Origin: Bordetella sp. BOR01
GTDB taxonomy: Bacteria > Pseudomonadota > Gammaproteobacteria > Burkholderiales > Burkholderiaceae_B
Length of the DNA: 64,000 nucleotides
NCBI RefSeq assembly: GCF_019218885.1
Contig: NZ_JAHUWT010000007.1
Location: 1-64,000, forward strand
Reading direction: 5' to 3'
How positions within the stretch are numbered: the stretch's first letter is position 1; every line of letters begins with the position of its first letter. Under the pieces are notes generated by a model, which was given only the letters and a program-made list of their open reading frames with translations, was not told the DNA's origin and ran no database searches. Shown piece after piece: positions 53,745 to 63,893 of this stretch. A program made the position numbers and the translations under genes.

Positions 53745-54578
53745 TTGAGCCAGCCGTCGCCTCAGCATCATCAAGCGCCTCCTGGCCTGCGGGCATGGCT
53801 CGACAGCGTAGATGCCGCACGCGAGCCATCCGTGCGCGAAGTCGTGATCGACGGCGTGACCTGCGTGGTGAAGCGGCGCCGCTCGGGGGTGCTGCAGGCG
53901 CTGGGTTATCTGTTGCGCTACCTGCGCGCGCTGGTGCTGGCGCTGAGCTGCAAGTTGTTCCTGGGCGAATTTCCGCGTCCGGGCGTGTTGCTGCGCAACG
54001 GCCTGGCCTACGAGGCCGGGCGCCTGCGCCGCTTGCGGCAGGCTGGCTGCCGGGTTCCCCAGGTATGGTGGGAAGAGCCGGGCCTGTTGGTGCTCGAGCA
54101 TGTCGGCGACGACCTGGCCGGGCTGGTCAGGCATGCCGACCCTGCCCAACGGGTGCAGTGGGTGCGTGCCCTGGCGGCCGATCTGGCCGCCTTTCATGCA
54201 GGTGGGCACTGGCACGGCGGCGCTCAAATCCGCAACATTACCTTGTGCGACGGCGATTTGTGGCGCATAGACTTCGAAGAAAACGTCGGCGGCGCCTTGT
54301 CGCTGCCCCTGGCGCAGGCCTACGATCTATTCCAATTGGTGTCCTCGCTGATGGCGTTGCGCAAGTTGCACGACGATAATCTGCCCGGGCTGGGTAAACT
54401 GATGCTGGACGTCTATTTCGAGGCCCATCCAGCCCCTGCCGTGCGCGCCCGGCTGCAGCGGCTGGCCCGGGTGGTGTGCGCCAGCGCGGCCGTGCTGCGC
54501 CCGGTGGCCGGCTGGCTGCCGGGGCGCGATGTCCAAGGTTTCTTCCGGGTGGCCGACACCCTGCGAACTCTCTATTAG
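53745..54578 (+). CDS. Kinase-fold (BUD32/lipopolysaccharide-kinase-like) protein with an altered catalytic loop
   Basis: A 277-residue protein with a protein-kinase-like fold. A candidate ATP lysine lies at K43 (CVVKRRRSG), the catalytic loop is HGGAQIRN at 157-164, and IDFEEN (D176) stands for the DFG motif. In canonical kinases the loop is HxDxxxxN; here Gly159 replaces the Asp, while His157 and Asn164 remain. The start is a TTG at 53745 with GGGGAT upstream, because longer readings begin inside the terminator. It lies 8 bases before dnaB. The function is unknown: a small-molecule or LPS kinase, or a pseudokinase. Confidence 0.7.
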   Translation: MSQPSPQHHQAPPGLRAWLDSVDAAREPSVREVVIDGVTCVVKRRRSGVLQALGYLLRYLRALVLALSCKLFLGEFPRPGVLLRNGLAYEAGRLRRLRQAGCRVPQVWWEEPGLLVLEHVGDDLAGLVRHADPAQRVQWVRALAADLAAFHAGGHWHGGAQIRNITLCDGDLWRIDFEENVGGALSLPLAQAYDLFQLVSSLMALRKLHDDNLPGLGKLMLDVYFEAHPAPAVRARLQRLARVVCASAAVLRPVAGWLPGRDVQGFFRVADTLRTLY

Positions 54579-54586
54579 TCCATTCG

Positions 54587-55960
54587 ATGAACACTCCTGC
54601 CGATTCCCAGCTAGATTACCTGCGCGTGCCGCCACACTCCATCGAGGCCGAGCAGTCGGTGCTGGGAGGCTTGCTGCTGGATAACAGCACCTGGGACCGG
54701 ATTGCCGACGTGCTGGGCGAAGCGGACTTCTACCGTCACGACCATCGCCTGATCTGGCAACACATTGCCCGCCTGATTGGCCTGGCACGGCCGGCCGACG
54801 TCATTACCGTCAACGAATCGCTGATCAGCGCAGGCAAGGCTGACGACACGGGCGGGCTCGCCTACCTGAACGCGCTGGCCCACAATACGCCGTCGGCCGC
54901 CAACATCCGTCGCTACGCCGAAATCGTGCGCGAGCGCGCGATGCTGCGCAAGCTGGTGTCGGTGGCCGACGAGATTTCTTCGGCCGCGCTCAATCCGCAG
55001 GGCAAGGAAGCGCGTCAACTGCTGGACGAAGCCGAATCCAAGGTATTCAAGATCGCCCAGGAAGGCGAGAAGGGTTCGGCTGGTTTCCAAGAAATCCAGC
55101 CGCTCTTGACCCAGGTGGTCGAGCGCATCGACGAGCTGTATCACCGTGAGGGCGACTCCGACGTCACCGGCGTGCCCACCGGGTTTTCCGACTTGGACAA
55201 GATGACCTCAGGCCTGCAGGCGGGCGACCTGGTCATCGTGGCCGGCCGCCCTTCGATGGGCAAGACCTCGTTCTCGATGAACGTCGGCGAACACGTGGCT
55301 ATCGAGCAGGGCCTGCCGGTGGCCGTGTTCTCGATGGAAATGGGCGCCGTGCAGTTGGCGATGCGTATGCTGGGTTCAGTGGGCATGCTCGACCAGCATC
55401 GCATGCGTACCGGCAAGCTGGTGGCCGACGATTGGCCGCGCGTCACGCATGCGGTACAGCTCATGCAGGACGCCCAGGTCTACATCGATGAAACGCCGTC
55501 GCTCAGCGCAATGGAAGTGCGCGCGCGAGCGCGTCGCCTGGCACGCCAGTGCGGGCAACTGGGCCTGATCATCATCGACTACCTGCAACTGATGTCGGGC
55601 AATGGCGGCGGCGAGAACCGTGCCACCGAAATCTCGGAAATCAGCCGCTCGCTCAAGGGCCTGGCCAAGGAACTGAACTGCCCGCTTATCGCGCTGTCGC
55701 AGCTCAACCGCAGCCTGGAGCAACGGCCCAACAAGCGGCCGGTAATGAGCGACTTGCGGGAATCGGGCGCTATCGAACAGGACGCCGACTTGATCCTGTT
55801 CATCTACCGCGATGAAGTCTATAACCCCGATTCACCCGACAAGGGCACGGCCGAGATCATCGTGGGCAAGCAGCGTAACGGCCCCATCGGTACCGTGCGG
55901 CTGACGTTCCAGGGGTCCAGCACGCGCTTCTTGAATTTCACCTCCGGGCCGCAGTACTAG
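54587..55960 (+). CDS. dnaB: Replicative DNA helicase DnaB
   Basis: A 457-residue hexameric 5'-3' helicase. The N-terminal domain starts PHSIEAEQSVLGGLLLDN; the motor has Walker A GRPSMGKTS, VAVFSMEMG, Walker B LIIIDYLQLM and the SQLNRSLEQR arginine-finger region. No intein is present. The ATG at 54587 gives the family's usual start. Confidence 0.98.
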   Translation: MNTPADSQLDYLRVPPHSIEAEQSVLGGLLLDNSTWDRIADVLGEADFYRHDHRLIWQHIARLIGLARPADVITVNESLISAGKADDTGGLAYLNALAHNTPSAANIRRYAEIVRERAMLRKLVSVADEISSAALNPQGKEARQLLDEAESKVFKIAQEGEKGSAGFQEIQPLLTQVVERIDELYHREGDSDVTGVPTGFSDLDKMTSGLQAGDLVIVAGRPSMGKTSFSMNVGEHVAIEQGLPVAVFSMEMGAVQLAMRMLGSVGMLDQHRMRTGKLVADDWPRVTHAVQLMQDAQVYIDETPSLSAMEVRARARRLARQCGQLGLIIIDYLQLMSGNGGGENRATEISEISRSLKGLAKELNCPLIALSQLNRSLEQRPNKRPVMSDLRESGAIEQDADLILFIYRDEVYNPDSPDKGTAEIIVGKQRNGPIGTVRLTFQGSSTRFLNFTSGPQY

Positions 55961-55966
55961 CCGCCG

Positions 55967-56782
55967 TCAGGCTTCCGACTGGGTGCGGTCGTTCGAGCCA
56001 TCATCCAGGTGGGCGTGCGTGTCTTCGATGCCGAAGACCGATGTGTACGCGGGATAGAAGCTGCAATACAGCACGCCGCCCGCGGCGATATTGAACGGAA
56101 TCTGCAGCGTACCGGCCAGTTGCGACGGCACGCCGGCGCTGACCAGCAGGCCGGCGCACAGATCGATGAACAGGAACACCAGCACCCAGGCGGTGCCATA
56201 GACCAGGAACGGCCATTTGTTGCGCCAGCAGGCTATGCCCGAGAAAAACAGCGCCTGGCCGATGCGCAGGCCATGCCAGGCCACCAGCACGGGCGCATGC
56301 CAGAACAGCGCGGCAATAATCATGTACAGCACCCCGAACAGCGCCAGCGGCACCCCCATGGCGCTGATGAAGGGGGTAAGGTCTTGTTCGATCGAGGCCA
56401 CCCGCATGCCTTCGGTCAGGGCGCTGGCGAACGGCATGAACGACACCAGGCCGGCCGCGATGCACAGTACGGCATACAAAACGCCGATGATCAGCATTTT
56501 CTTGAAGACGCCCGGGCGCAGCAGCGGCTGGGGCCACATCGAGGGAAGCATGACCCGGTCGGCTTCGATATGCTTGCACGCCGATAGCGTCATCAGCGTC
56601 ACGACCGGCATCAGGGCCACGAACAGCAGCGGCCCCACTGGCGGCGTGAAGGTCGCAAACAGTACCAGCAGGCTGATGGCCAGCGCCCAGGTAAACATGG
56701 CCAGCGGCTGCTTCATGAACAGCCGCAGGCCGTCGCGTACCCATTGCCAGCCGGAGGATGCGGGTAGGGATGCTGCTTGCAT
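55967..56782 (-). CDS. BPSS1780-type multi-pass membrane protein
   Basis: A 271-residue membrane protein with about six hydrophobic helices, resembling a beta-proteobacterial family of unknown function known from Burkholderia BPSS1780. GWQWVRDGLRLFMKQPLAMF at the N terminus and GVLYCSFYPAYTSVFG near the end are the distinctive parts. Start at ATG 56782, or at the in-frame TTG 56821. It is convergent with dnaB and lies after thrB in the same direction. Confidence 0.7.
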   Translation of the reverse strand: MQAASLPASSGWQWVRDGLRLFMKQPLAMFTWALAISLLVLFATFTPPVGPLLFVALMPVVTLMTLSACKHIEADRVMLPSMWPQPLLRPGVFKKMLIIGVLYAVLCIAAGLVSFMPFASALTEGMRVASIEQDLTPFISAMGVPLALFGVLYMIIAALFWHAPVLVAWHGLRIGQALFFSGIACWRNKWPFLVYGTAWVLVFLFIDLCAGLLVSAGVPSQLAGTLQIPFNIAAGGVLYCSFYPAYTSVFGIEDTHAHLDDGSNDRTQSEA

Positions 56783-56839
56783 AGGTGTCGGTTGGAATCG
56801 TAAAGAGGGATTTACACTCAATTATGCGGGCCACCGCGC

Positions 56840-57808
56840 CTAGGGCAAGGCCGGCAGGCCAGGGCGGTGGCGTGCTTGCAACACTCTTTCGAAATGGCGC
56901 GGATCGTGGGGCTTGAGCGTCTGGGCTGGCCTGGGCAGGAAATAGTCGTACAGGCGCGATAGCCAGAAACGCAGCGCCGCGGCGCGCAGCATGTGCGGCC
57001 AGGCCTGCCGTTCGCCGTCGGTGAACGGGCGTACCGCAGCGTACGCCTGCAGCCAGGCCTGCAGCAGCGAGGGCACAAAAACGCCGTTTTCGCGTTCGGT
57101 GCACCAGTCGTTGACGCTGACGGCCACATCGAACAACCAGGTGTCGCAGCCGGCAAAGTAAAAATCGATGATACCGCCCATCAGCGGGTCTTCGAAGGTG
57201 CCGGCAAACAGTACGTTGTCGCGGAACAGGTCGCAGTGGGCCGGGCCGCACGGCAGCGCTTGCCAGGCCGGCGTGGCTGCCACACGCTGCTGATCGTCCA
57301 GTTCGCGGGTCAGCAACTGCGCCTGGGCGGCGTCCAGGAACGGCAGTACCTTGGGCCCGGTTTCCACCCACCATGCAAGGCCGCGCAGGTTTGGCTGTTG
57401 CAACGGGAAGTCGCGCGCGGCCAGGTGGGCGCGTGCCAGCGTGGCGCCAGCCAGCGCACAATGGGCCGCGCCGGGCGCGGGCTCGTAGCCGCCAGGCAGG
57501 CGCGTCACGATGGCACACGGCTTGCCATGCAGGGAAGTGAGCCTGCTGCCGTCGCGCAAGGTCTGGGGTTGCGGCACCGGTACGCCACGCGAGGCCAGGT
57601 GGTGCATCAGCTCGATGTAGAAGGGCAGTTGCGCCTGCGTCAGCACCTCGAACAGCGTCAGCACGTATTCGCCGCGGGTGGTGATCAGGAAGTAATTGGT
57701 ATTTTCGATGCCGGCGGTAATGCCGCGCAGCGACACCAGGTCGCCCAGATCGAAATTTGCCAGCAAGGTTCGGGCGTCGTCGTCGGAAACAGGGGTGAAA
57801 ACGGCCAT
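56840..57808 (-). CDS. thrB: Homoserine kinase (aminoglycoside-phosphotransferase fold)
   Basis: A 322-residue homoserine kinase of the APH-fold type used by Pseudomonas and beta-proteobacteria, in the threonine pathway. MAVFTPVSDDDARTLLANFD is a typical start; GIENTNYFLIT lies in the nucleotide lobe, HCDLFRDNVLF is the catalytic loop and GIIDFYFAGCD the metal-binding part. It is divergent from dusA. Confidence 0.93.
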   Translation of the reverse strand: MAVFTPVSDDDARTLLANFDLGDLVSLRGITAGIENTNYFLITTRGEYVLTLFEVLTQAQLPFYIELMHHLASRGVPVPQPQTLRDGSRLTSLHGKPCAIVTRLPGGYEPAPGAAHCALAGATLARAHLAARDFPLQQPNLRGLAWWVETGPKVLPFLDAAQAQLLTRELDDQQRVAATPAWQALPCGPAHCDLFRDNVLFAGTFEDPLMGGIIDFYFAGCDTWLFDVAVSVNDWCTERENGVFVPSLLQAWLQAYAAVRPFTDGERQAWPHMLRAAALRFWLSRLYDYFLPRPAQTLKPHDPRHFERVLQARHRPGLPALP

Positions 57809-57971
57809 GGATCAGCGAATTGGAGGTGGAATTTCGGGCAGCGGCCGGGGCGGCACTGCTCGGGCAGCGCCGCAATTTTAGTCTACGAGCGGGGGCCATC
57901 CCGGCGGGACTGCGCCGCGGCATGGCGCCGGGGCCGTAAAATACGCCATTCCCCATCATTGTCGAGCAATC

Positions 57972-58988
57972 TTGAGTTCTTCCGACTGGCGGCTGTGCGT
58001 CGCCCCCATGATCGACGTGACCGACCGGCATTGCCGCTATTTTCATCGGCTGCTGGCGCCGCGCGCGCGCTTGTATACCGAGATGATCACCACCGGGGCG
58101 CTGCTGCATGGCAATGTGGAACGCCATCTGGACTTCGACGGCGCCGAGCACCCGGTGGCCCTGCAGCTGGGCGGCAGCGAGCCCGATGCGCTGGCCCACG
58201 CCGCGCGCCTGGGCCGCCAATGGGGCTATGACGAAATCAACCTGAACTGCGGCTGTCCGTCGGAACGGGTGCAGCGCGGTGCCTTCGGCGCCTGCCTGAT
58301 GGCCGAGCCCGCGTTGGTGGCCGATTGCATGAAGGCCATGCAGGATGCGGTCGACGTGCCGGTGACGGTCAAGCATCGCCTGGGCCTCGACTATGACGAG
58401 TCATATGGCTTCGTGCGCGATTTCGTGGGCGCCATCCACGATACCGGCTGCCGCGTGTTCATCGTGCACGCCCGCAATGCGGTGCTGAAGGGCTTGTCAC
58501 CCAAAGACAACCGCGAGATCCCGCCCCTGCGCTACACCGTGGCGCAGCAATTGAAGGCCGATTTTCCCGACAGCGTCATCGTGCTCAACGGCGGCCTGGC
58601 GGACGCGGCGCAGGCCATGGACGCGGCGGGGGACTTCGACGGCGTGATGCTGGGGCGGGCCGCCTGGCATACGCCCCGCGTGTTGTCGGAAGCCTCGTTG
58701 CGGCTGTGGCCGTCGGTGCGGCTGCCTACCGATGCCCAGGTGGTCGACGCGATGGTGCGCTATGCGGCAGGGCAGGTAGATCTGGGCGTACCGCTGCGGG
58801 TCATCGTGCGCCCATTGCTGGGATTGGTTAATGGACAGTCGGGGGCACGCCGCTGGCGGCGCTTGCTGTCGGATCCGGCGCGCCTGGCGTCCAACGATCC
58901 TTCCTTGATCTACGAGGCCTGGCGCAGCCTGCAGGGCGCCCCGCGCGAACGTGCGCCGCTCGACGAGCCCCTGCCAGCTGCATCCTGA
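57972..58988 (+). CDS. dusA: tRNA-dihydrouridine(20/20a) synthase
   Basis: A 338-residue flavoenzyme that reduces U20/U20a in the tRNA D-loop. VAPMIDVTDRHCRYFHRLL, NLNCGCPSERVQRGAFGACL (with the catalytic Cys), VKHRLGLDY and FIVHARNAVLKGLSPKDNR are DusA motifs. The start is a TTG at 57972, needed to include the first beta strand; the next ATG (58009) lies inside the conserved VAPM motif. Confidence 0.94.
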   Translation: MSSSDWRLCVAPMIDVTDRHCRYFHRLLAPRARLYTEMITTGALLHGNVERHLDFDGAEHPVALQLGGSEPDALAHAARLGRQWGYDEINLNCGCPSERVQRGAFGACLMAEPALVADCMKAMQDAVDVPVTVKHRLGLDYDESYGFVRDFVGAIHDTGCRVFIVHARNAVLKGLSPKDNREIPPLRYTVAQQLKADFPDSVIVLNGGLADAAQAMDAAGDFDGVMLGRAAWHTPRVLSEASLRLWPSVRLPTDAQVVDAMVRYAAGQVDLGVPLRVIVRPLLGLVNGQSGARRWRRLLSDPARLASNDPSLIYEAWRSLQGAPRERAPLDEPLPAAS

Positions 58989-59016
58989 GGCGTGTGGCGG
59001 CGGGGTGCCGCCGCGC

Positions 59017-59478
59017 TCAGGATTTGTTGAGGGTGCTGCCGTCCATGGGCCAGTCGCGAATGTAGGCCTTGAGCATGTTGTTTTCGAACTGCTGCGCGGC
59101 CACGATGGCTTGCGCCATGTCGTAGAAGGAAATCACCCCCATCAGGGTGGGGCCATCCATGACAGGAATGTAGCGGGCATGCTTTTCCAGCATCAGCCGC
59201 TGTACTTCGTCGGCACTGGTGTTTGGCGAGACGCTGACCGGGGCGTCGTCCATGATGGCGCGCACGGTAGTCTGTCCCAACTGTCCGTCGTGGTCGTGCA
59301 GGTGGCGGATGATCTCGCGGAAAGTCAGCATGCCGGCCAACATGCCGGATTCCATGATGACCAGCGAGCCGATGTCCTGTTCGCTCATGGTTTGCGCGGC
59401 CATTGTCACGGGCATGTCTGGCGAGGCCGTATAGAGCGTGTCGCCCTTCACGCGAAGGATTTCACTGACTTTCAACAT
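59017..59478 (-). CDS. Two-CBS-domain protein
   Basis: A 153-residue protein made of a pair of CBS domains (residues about 8-65 and 73-128), the usual adenosyl-ligand sensing module, with no other domain. GSLVIMESGMLAGMLTFREI and YIPVMDGPTLMGVISFYDMA are the two repeats. GGGAGA precedes the ATG at 59478. The first 17 bases overlap the end of the YihY/BrkB gene, so the two are coupled. Role unknown. Confidence 0.88.
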   Translation of the reverse strand: MLKVSEILRVKGDTLYTASPDMPVTMAAQTMSEQDIGSLVIMESGMLAGMLTFREIIRHLHDHDGQLGQTTVRAIMDDAPVSVSPNTSADEVQRLMLEKHARYIPVMDGPTLMGVISFYDMAQAIVAAQQFENNMLKAYIRDWPMDGSTLNKS

Positions 59479-60823
59479 GATGATTCTCCCGGGACACGCG
59501 GCCCCTTCTACTATTCTTGCCTGCCTCGAGCGGTACGATCGCTGCAAGTCCGTCAGGTATATTGTGCGCCAGGCTGGCCACTTCTTCCAGTGTAGGGGCC
59601 TGGCTCGCGCCCAGCACGGCGGCCGCGGCTTGCACCACGCGAGGGTCGTCGCGTAGCCGGGGCTGGTTCCGGTCGAGCAGGAAATTGTCGAATACGGGGT
59701 CCAGGGTGGTCTTGCGCGGATCGCAGGCCAGCATCCAGTGCTGCTCGGCAGTACGGGCCACCAGGCCCAGGTTTTCCAGTTTTTCCAGTACGGCGTTCAA
59801 TTCGTCGTGGTGCAGATGCAGCCGCTTGGCCAGGGCGCTGGCGCTGCGTCCGGCCGGCCGCATGCCTTGCGCGGCGTGCAGCGAACTGAGTACCGCCAGG
59901 GCGTCGATGAAGGGCGTGCCCGGGCTGCTGTTGATCTCCCAGCGACCCAGGCGGATCTGTGGCGCGCTGGCAGCCACGGTGGCGCCGAACAGCACCGCCA
60001 GCCACGACAGATAGATCCACAGCAGGAAAATCGGCAGCGTGGCGAAGGCGCCGTAGATGACTGTATAGGTGGGGAATCGGGTCAGGTAGTAGGCAAACGC
60101 CGCTTTCATCAATTCGAGCACGATGGCCGTGCCGAAACCGCCAATCAGCGCGTCGCGCCAGTACACATGGCGGTTGGGCACGACCACGAACAGTGCCGCG
60201 AATCCCAGTCCGGTCAGGATCAGCGGCACGAACGAGATCGCCAGGCTGACGACTTCCGGCACATCGCTCACCAGGCCCAGGGACTCTCGTGCCAGGAATG
60301 AAGTGGCCCACAAACTGGCGCCGGCCACGACGGGCCCCAGTGTCACTACCGCCCAGTACACCAAGGCGCGCTGGGGCAGCGGCCGCTGGCGCGTGACATG
60401 CCAGATGTCGTTGAAAGTCTTGTCGATGGTCATGATGAGCAGCAGCGACGTGACCACCAGGAACGCGCCGCCAATGGCGGTCAGGCGCGAAGCCTGGTAT
60501 GCGAACTGGTTGAGATAGTCCATGATGTTGTCGGACACGGCCGGCGGCATCAGGCTGTTGGCCAGGAAGTCTTCGAGGGCCAGGCGGAAATCCTGGAAAA
60601 CAGGGAAGGCCGTGAACAGCGACAACACCACAGCCAGCATGGGCACGATGCCCAATACCGTGGTGAACGTCAGGCTGGAAGAAACTTGCAGCAGCTTTTC
60701 TTCGTCGGCGCGCTGCGCCGCGAAACGGAACATCCGGCCCGCGCGCGCTATCCAGGGCGCGCGCTGACGGGGGGCAGCGACCGCCGCCGGCTGAGAGGCA
60801 GCGGGCTCGGCAGAGTGGCTCAT
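59462..60823 (-). CDS. YihY/BrkB family inner-membrane protein
   Basis: A 453-residue protein: a six-helix YihY/BrkB domain (SSLTFTTVLGIVPMLAVVLS; RDALIGGFGTAIVLELMKA; YGAFATLPIFLLWIYLSWLA) and a cytoplasmic C-terminal winged-helix-like tail of about 150 residues. Members were once called RNase BN; BrkB was linked to serum resistance in Bordetella pertussis. True function is unsettled. Its 3' end overlaps the CBS gene. Confidence 0.9.
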   Translation of the reverse strand: MSHSAEPAASQPAAVAAPRQRAPWIARAGRMFRFAAQRADEEKLLQVSSSLTFTTVLGIVPMLAVVLSLFTAFPVFQDFRLALEDFLANSLMPPAVSDNIMDYLNQFAYQASRLTAIGGAFLVVTSLLLIMTIDKTFNDIWHVTRQRPLPQRALVYWAVVTLGPVVAGASLWATSFLARESLGLVSDVPEVVSLAISFVPLILTGLGFAALFVVVPNRHVYWRDALIGGFGTAIVLELMKAAFAYYLTRFPTYTVIYGAFATLPIFLLWIYLSWLAVLFGATVAASAPQIRLGRWEINSSPGTPFIDALAVLSSLHAAQGMRPAGRSASALAKRLHLHHDELNAVLEKLENLGLVARTAEQHWMLACDPRKTTLDPVFDNFLLDRNQPRLRDDPRVVQAAAAVLGASQAPTLEEVASLAHNIPDGLAAIVPLEAGKNSRRGRVSRENHHVESQ

Positions 60824-60840
60824 CAGGCGATAATAGCAGT

Positions 60841-61224
60841 ATGAACCCTGAACTCAACCCCCATTTACGGCGCCTGGCGGTGGCTTCGCTGCTGGCCCTG
60901 ATCGTGTTGTGCGTGGCTTGGGAAACCTTCCTGGCCCCCATCCGGCCAGGCGGTTCGTGGCTGTTCCTCAAAGCCTTTCCGCTGGCGTTTTCGCTGCGAG
61001 GCATCCTGCGCGGCGACCTGTACACCTTCCAGTGGTCTTCCATGCTGGTGCTGCTGTACCTGATGGAAGGCGTGGTGCGTGCCATGTCCGATCCAGCCCC
61101 GCTGTCGGCGGCGCTGGGCGGTATCGAGGTCGCGTTATCGCTGGTGTTCTTCGTGTCCGCCATCCTGTACGTGCGTCCCGCCAAGCGTGCCGCCCGGGCC
61201 CGCCGTGCCGGAGGCACGCCATGA
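60841..61224 (+). CDS. DUF2069 family small membrane protein
   Basis: A 127-residue protein with four hydrophobic helices and a basic tail, a DUF2069 member. LFLKAFPLAFSLRGILRGDL and YTFQWSSMLVLLYLMEGVVR are the conserved parts. It overlaps the selO start by 4 bases (ATGA). Function unknown. Confidence 0.85.
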   Translation: MNPELNPHLRRLAVASLLALIVLCVAWETFLAPIRPGGSWLFLKAFPLAFSLRGILRGDLYTFQWSSMLVLLYLMEGVVRAMSDPAPLSAALGGIEVALSLVFFVSAILYVRPAKRAARARRAGGTP

Positions 61225-62711
61225 CTGTCGATACCCTGGACCAGCTTCGGCTGGACAATTCCTTCGCCGCCTTGCCGAAGGCGTTCTACACCCGGCTCGA
61301 GCCACAGCCCCTGACGGCGCCGCGTTTGCTGCATGCCAACGAACAGGCGGGTGCCCTGATCGGCCTGTCCAGGCAGGCATTGCATTCCGACGCCTTTTTG
61401 CGGGTGGTCTCGGGCCAGCAGCCGCTGCCGGGCGGCCAGACGCTGGCGTCTGTCTATAGCGGCCACCAGTTCGGCGTATGGGCGGGCCAACTCGGCGATG
61501 GCCGTGCGCATTTGCTGGGCGAAGTCGTCGGGCCCCAGGGGAACTGGGAACTGCAGCTCAAGGGGGCAGGCATGACCCCATATTCGCGCATGGCTGATGG
61601 CCGGGCGGTGCTGCGGTCTTCGGTGCGCGAATACCTGGCCAGCGAGGCCATGCATGGCCTGGGCATTCCCACCACGCGCGCGCTGGCGCTGGTGGTCTCC
61701 GATGACCCTGTCATGCGGGAAACGGTCGAGACCGCGGCCATCGTGACGCGCATGTCGCCCAGCTTCGTGCGTTTCGGCTCGTTCGAGCATTGGTCGTCGC
61801 GGCGGCAGCCTGAAGAACTGCGCATCCTGGCCGATTACGTCATCGACAAGTTCTATCCGGCCTGCCGCGAGGCCCAGGGCGGCGTGGCAGGCCCCGAAGG
61901 GGCGCTGCTGCGCCTGCTGGCCGAGGTTACTCGCCGCACGGCCCTGCTGATGGCCGATTGGCAGGCCGTGGGGTTTTGCCATGGCGTCATGAATACCGAC
62001 AACATGTCGATTCTGGGGCTGACGCTGGACTACGGCCCTTACGGTTTCATGGACGCCTTCCGGCTAGACCACATCTGCAACCATTCCGACAGCGAAGGGC
62101 GCTACGCCTGGAACCGCCAGCCGTCGGTAGCCTTGTGGAACCTGTATCGCCTTGGCGGCAGCCTGCATGCCCTGGTGCCTGATGTCGATGCGCTGCGCAG
62201 CGTACTCGACGGCTACGAGGCCACCTTTACCCGGGCTTTTCACCAGCGCATGGCGGCCAAGCTGGGCCTGCACGATTGGCGGATCGACGACGAGCCCCTG
62301 CTCGACGACCTGCTGCGGCTGATGCACGACAATCGCGCCGATTTCACCCTGACGTTCCGTCGCCTGGCCGATGCGGTGCGTGGCCAGGCCCAAGGCTTCC
62401 AGGATTTGTTCATCGACCGCGATGCTGCCCTGGCCTGGTACGAGCGCCTGGCGGCGCGCCACGCGCAAGATGGCGCCGCGGGCGATGCCCAGGCGCGCGC
62501 AGCCGCCATGGATGCCGTCAACCCGCTCTATATTCTGCGCAACCACCTGGCCGAACAGGCCATCCAGGCCGCCAAGGCGGGTAGCGCAGAAGACATCGAC
62601 ATCCTGCTGGGCCTGCTGCGCGACCCCTATACCGAGCAACCCGGCCGCGAGGCCTACGCGGCGCTGCCGCCCGACTGGGCTGGCGGCATCGAAGTGAGCT
62701 GCTCCTCCTGA
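61221..62711 (+). CDS. selO: Protein adenylyltransferase SelO (YdiU)
   Basis: A 496-residue pseudokinase-fold enzyme that transfers AMP from ATP to Ser/Thr/Tyr of proteins during redox stress. [20 protein letters not shown] and [20 protein letters not shown] are the nucleotide-binding core; [20 protein letters not shown] holds the Asn/Asp that bind metal. It is coupled to the DUF2069 gene by an ATGA overlap. Confidence 0.95.
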   Translation: MTVDTLDQLRLDNSFAALPKAFYTRLEPQPLTAPRLLHANEQAGALIGLSRQALHSDAFLRVVSGQQPLPGGQTLASVYSGHQFGVWAGQLGDGRAHLLGEVVGPQGNWELQLKGAGMTPYSRMADGRAVLRSSVREYLASEAMHGLGIPTTRALALVVSDDPVMRETVETAAIVTRMSPSFVRFGSFEHWSSRRQPEELRILADYVIDKFYPACREAQGGVAGPEGALLRLLAEVTRRTALLMADWQAVGFCHGVMNTDNMSILGLTLDYGPYGFMDAFRLDHICNHSDSEGRYAWNRQPSVALWNLYRLGGSLHALVPDVDALRSVLDGYEATFTRAFHQRMAAKLGLHDWRIDDEPLLDDLLRLMHDNRADFTLTFRRLADAVRGQAQGFQDLFIDRDAALAWYERLAARHAQDGAAGDAQARAAAMDAVNPLYILRNHLAEQAIQAAKAGSAEDIDILLGLLRDPYTEQPGREAYAALPPDWAGGIEVSCSS

Positions 62712-62814
62712 TGCCGGCGGTCCGCCAGCACGCCGGCCGCCTACGTTTGGTAGCCAGTGGCGGTCCGGTCGGTGTCATAATCGAACCTGCTTCCAACGCA
62801 TTCCCGACCCGTCT

Positions 62815-63873
62815 ATGTCCGGCAACACCCTAGGTAGTCTCTTCTGCGTCACTAATTTCGGCGAATCGCACGGGCCGGCCATCGGCTGCGTGGTTGACGG
62901 CTGCCCGCCCGGATTGGCGCTGGACGCCGCGGATATCCAGGCCGAGCTCGATCGGCGCCGGCCCGGTACCTCGCGCCATGTCACGCAGCGCCAAGAGGCA
63001 GACCAGGTCGAGATCCTGTCGGGGGTCTACCAGGGCGTGACCACCGGCACGCCCATCGGGCTGCTGATCCGCAATACCGACGCGCGCAGCAAAGACTATT
63101 CCAACATCGCCGATACTTTCCGGCCCGGCCATGCCGACTTCACCTACACGCACAAGTATGGCTTGCGCGACCCGCGTGGCGGTGGCCGCTCGTCGGCACG
63201 CCTGACCGCGCCCACCGTGGCCGCCGGCGCCATTGCCAAGAAGTGGCTGGCCGAACAGCATGGGGTGCGGGTGCGCGGCTACATGAGCCAACTAGGGCCC
63301 ATCGCCATCCCGTTCGAGTCCTGGGGCGAGGTATCCGCCAACCCTTTCTATGCTCCCAACGCTGCCATCGTGCCCGAGCTCGAGGCCTACATGGACCAGT
63401 TGCGCCGCGACGGCGATTCGGTCGGCGCACGCATCGAGGTGGTGGCCGAGAACCTGCCGGCCGGCTGGGGCGAACCCCTGTACGATCGGCTCGACGCCGA
63501 CATCGCCCATGTCATGATGGGGCTCAATGCCGTCAAGGGTGTATCCATAGGCGCGGGCTTCGACTGCATCGCCCAGCGCGGCTCGGAGCACGGCGATGAA
63601 ATCACGCCCGATGGTTTCGTCGGCAACAATGCGGGCGGCGTGCTGGGCGGCATTTCAACAGGACAGCCTGTCACTGTGTCCCTGGCCATCAAGCCGACGT
63701 CCAGCATCCGCGTCGAGCGCCGTTCGGTCAACCGCGCGGGCGAACCCGTCATGGTGCAGACGCTCGGTCGCCACGATCCCTGCGTGGGCATCCGCGCCAC
63801 GCCGATCGCCGAAGCCATGCTGGCCCTGGTACTGATAGACCACGCATTGCGCCATCGGGGGCAGTGCGGCTGA
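62815..63873 (+). CDS. aroC: Chorismate synthase
   Basis: A 352-residue FMN-dependent enzyme forming chorismate, the last shikimate step. [40 protein letters not shown] and [20 protein letters not shown] are family signatures. Chorismate also feeds prephenate, the oxygen donor used by UbiUV, though the two loci are far apart. Confidence 0.98.
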   Translation: MSGNTLGSLFCVTNFGESHGPAIGCVVDGCPPGLALDAADIQAELDRRRPGTSRHVTQRQEADQVEILSGVYQGVTTGTPIGLLIRNTDARSKDYSNIADTFRPGHADFTYTHKYGLRDPRGGGRSSARLTAPTVAAGAIAKKWLAEQHGVRVRGYMSQLGPIAIPFESWGEVSANPFYAPNAAIVPELEAYMDQLRRDGDSVGARIEVVAENLPAGWGEPLYDRLDADIAHVMMGLNAVKGVSIGAGFDCIAQRGSEHGDEITPDGFVGNNAGGVLGGISTGQPVTVSLAIKPTSSIRVERRSVNRAGEPVMVQTLGRHDPCVGIRATPIAEAMLALVLIDHALRHRGQCG

Positions 63874-63893
63874 GCATTTTCTACCCCCGGGTG

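Noticed and set aside
56001-58376. Leftward frame of 791 codons across thrB and dusA
   Set aside because: It crosses several real genes in the wrong frame, and its product is Arg/Pro/Ala-rich with no domain.
59553-61982. Leftward frame of 809 codons across yihY and selO
   Set aside because: It reads antisense to selO and out of frame through yihY; it is a GC-rich shadow.
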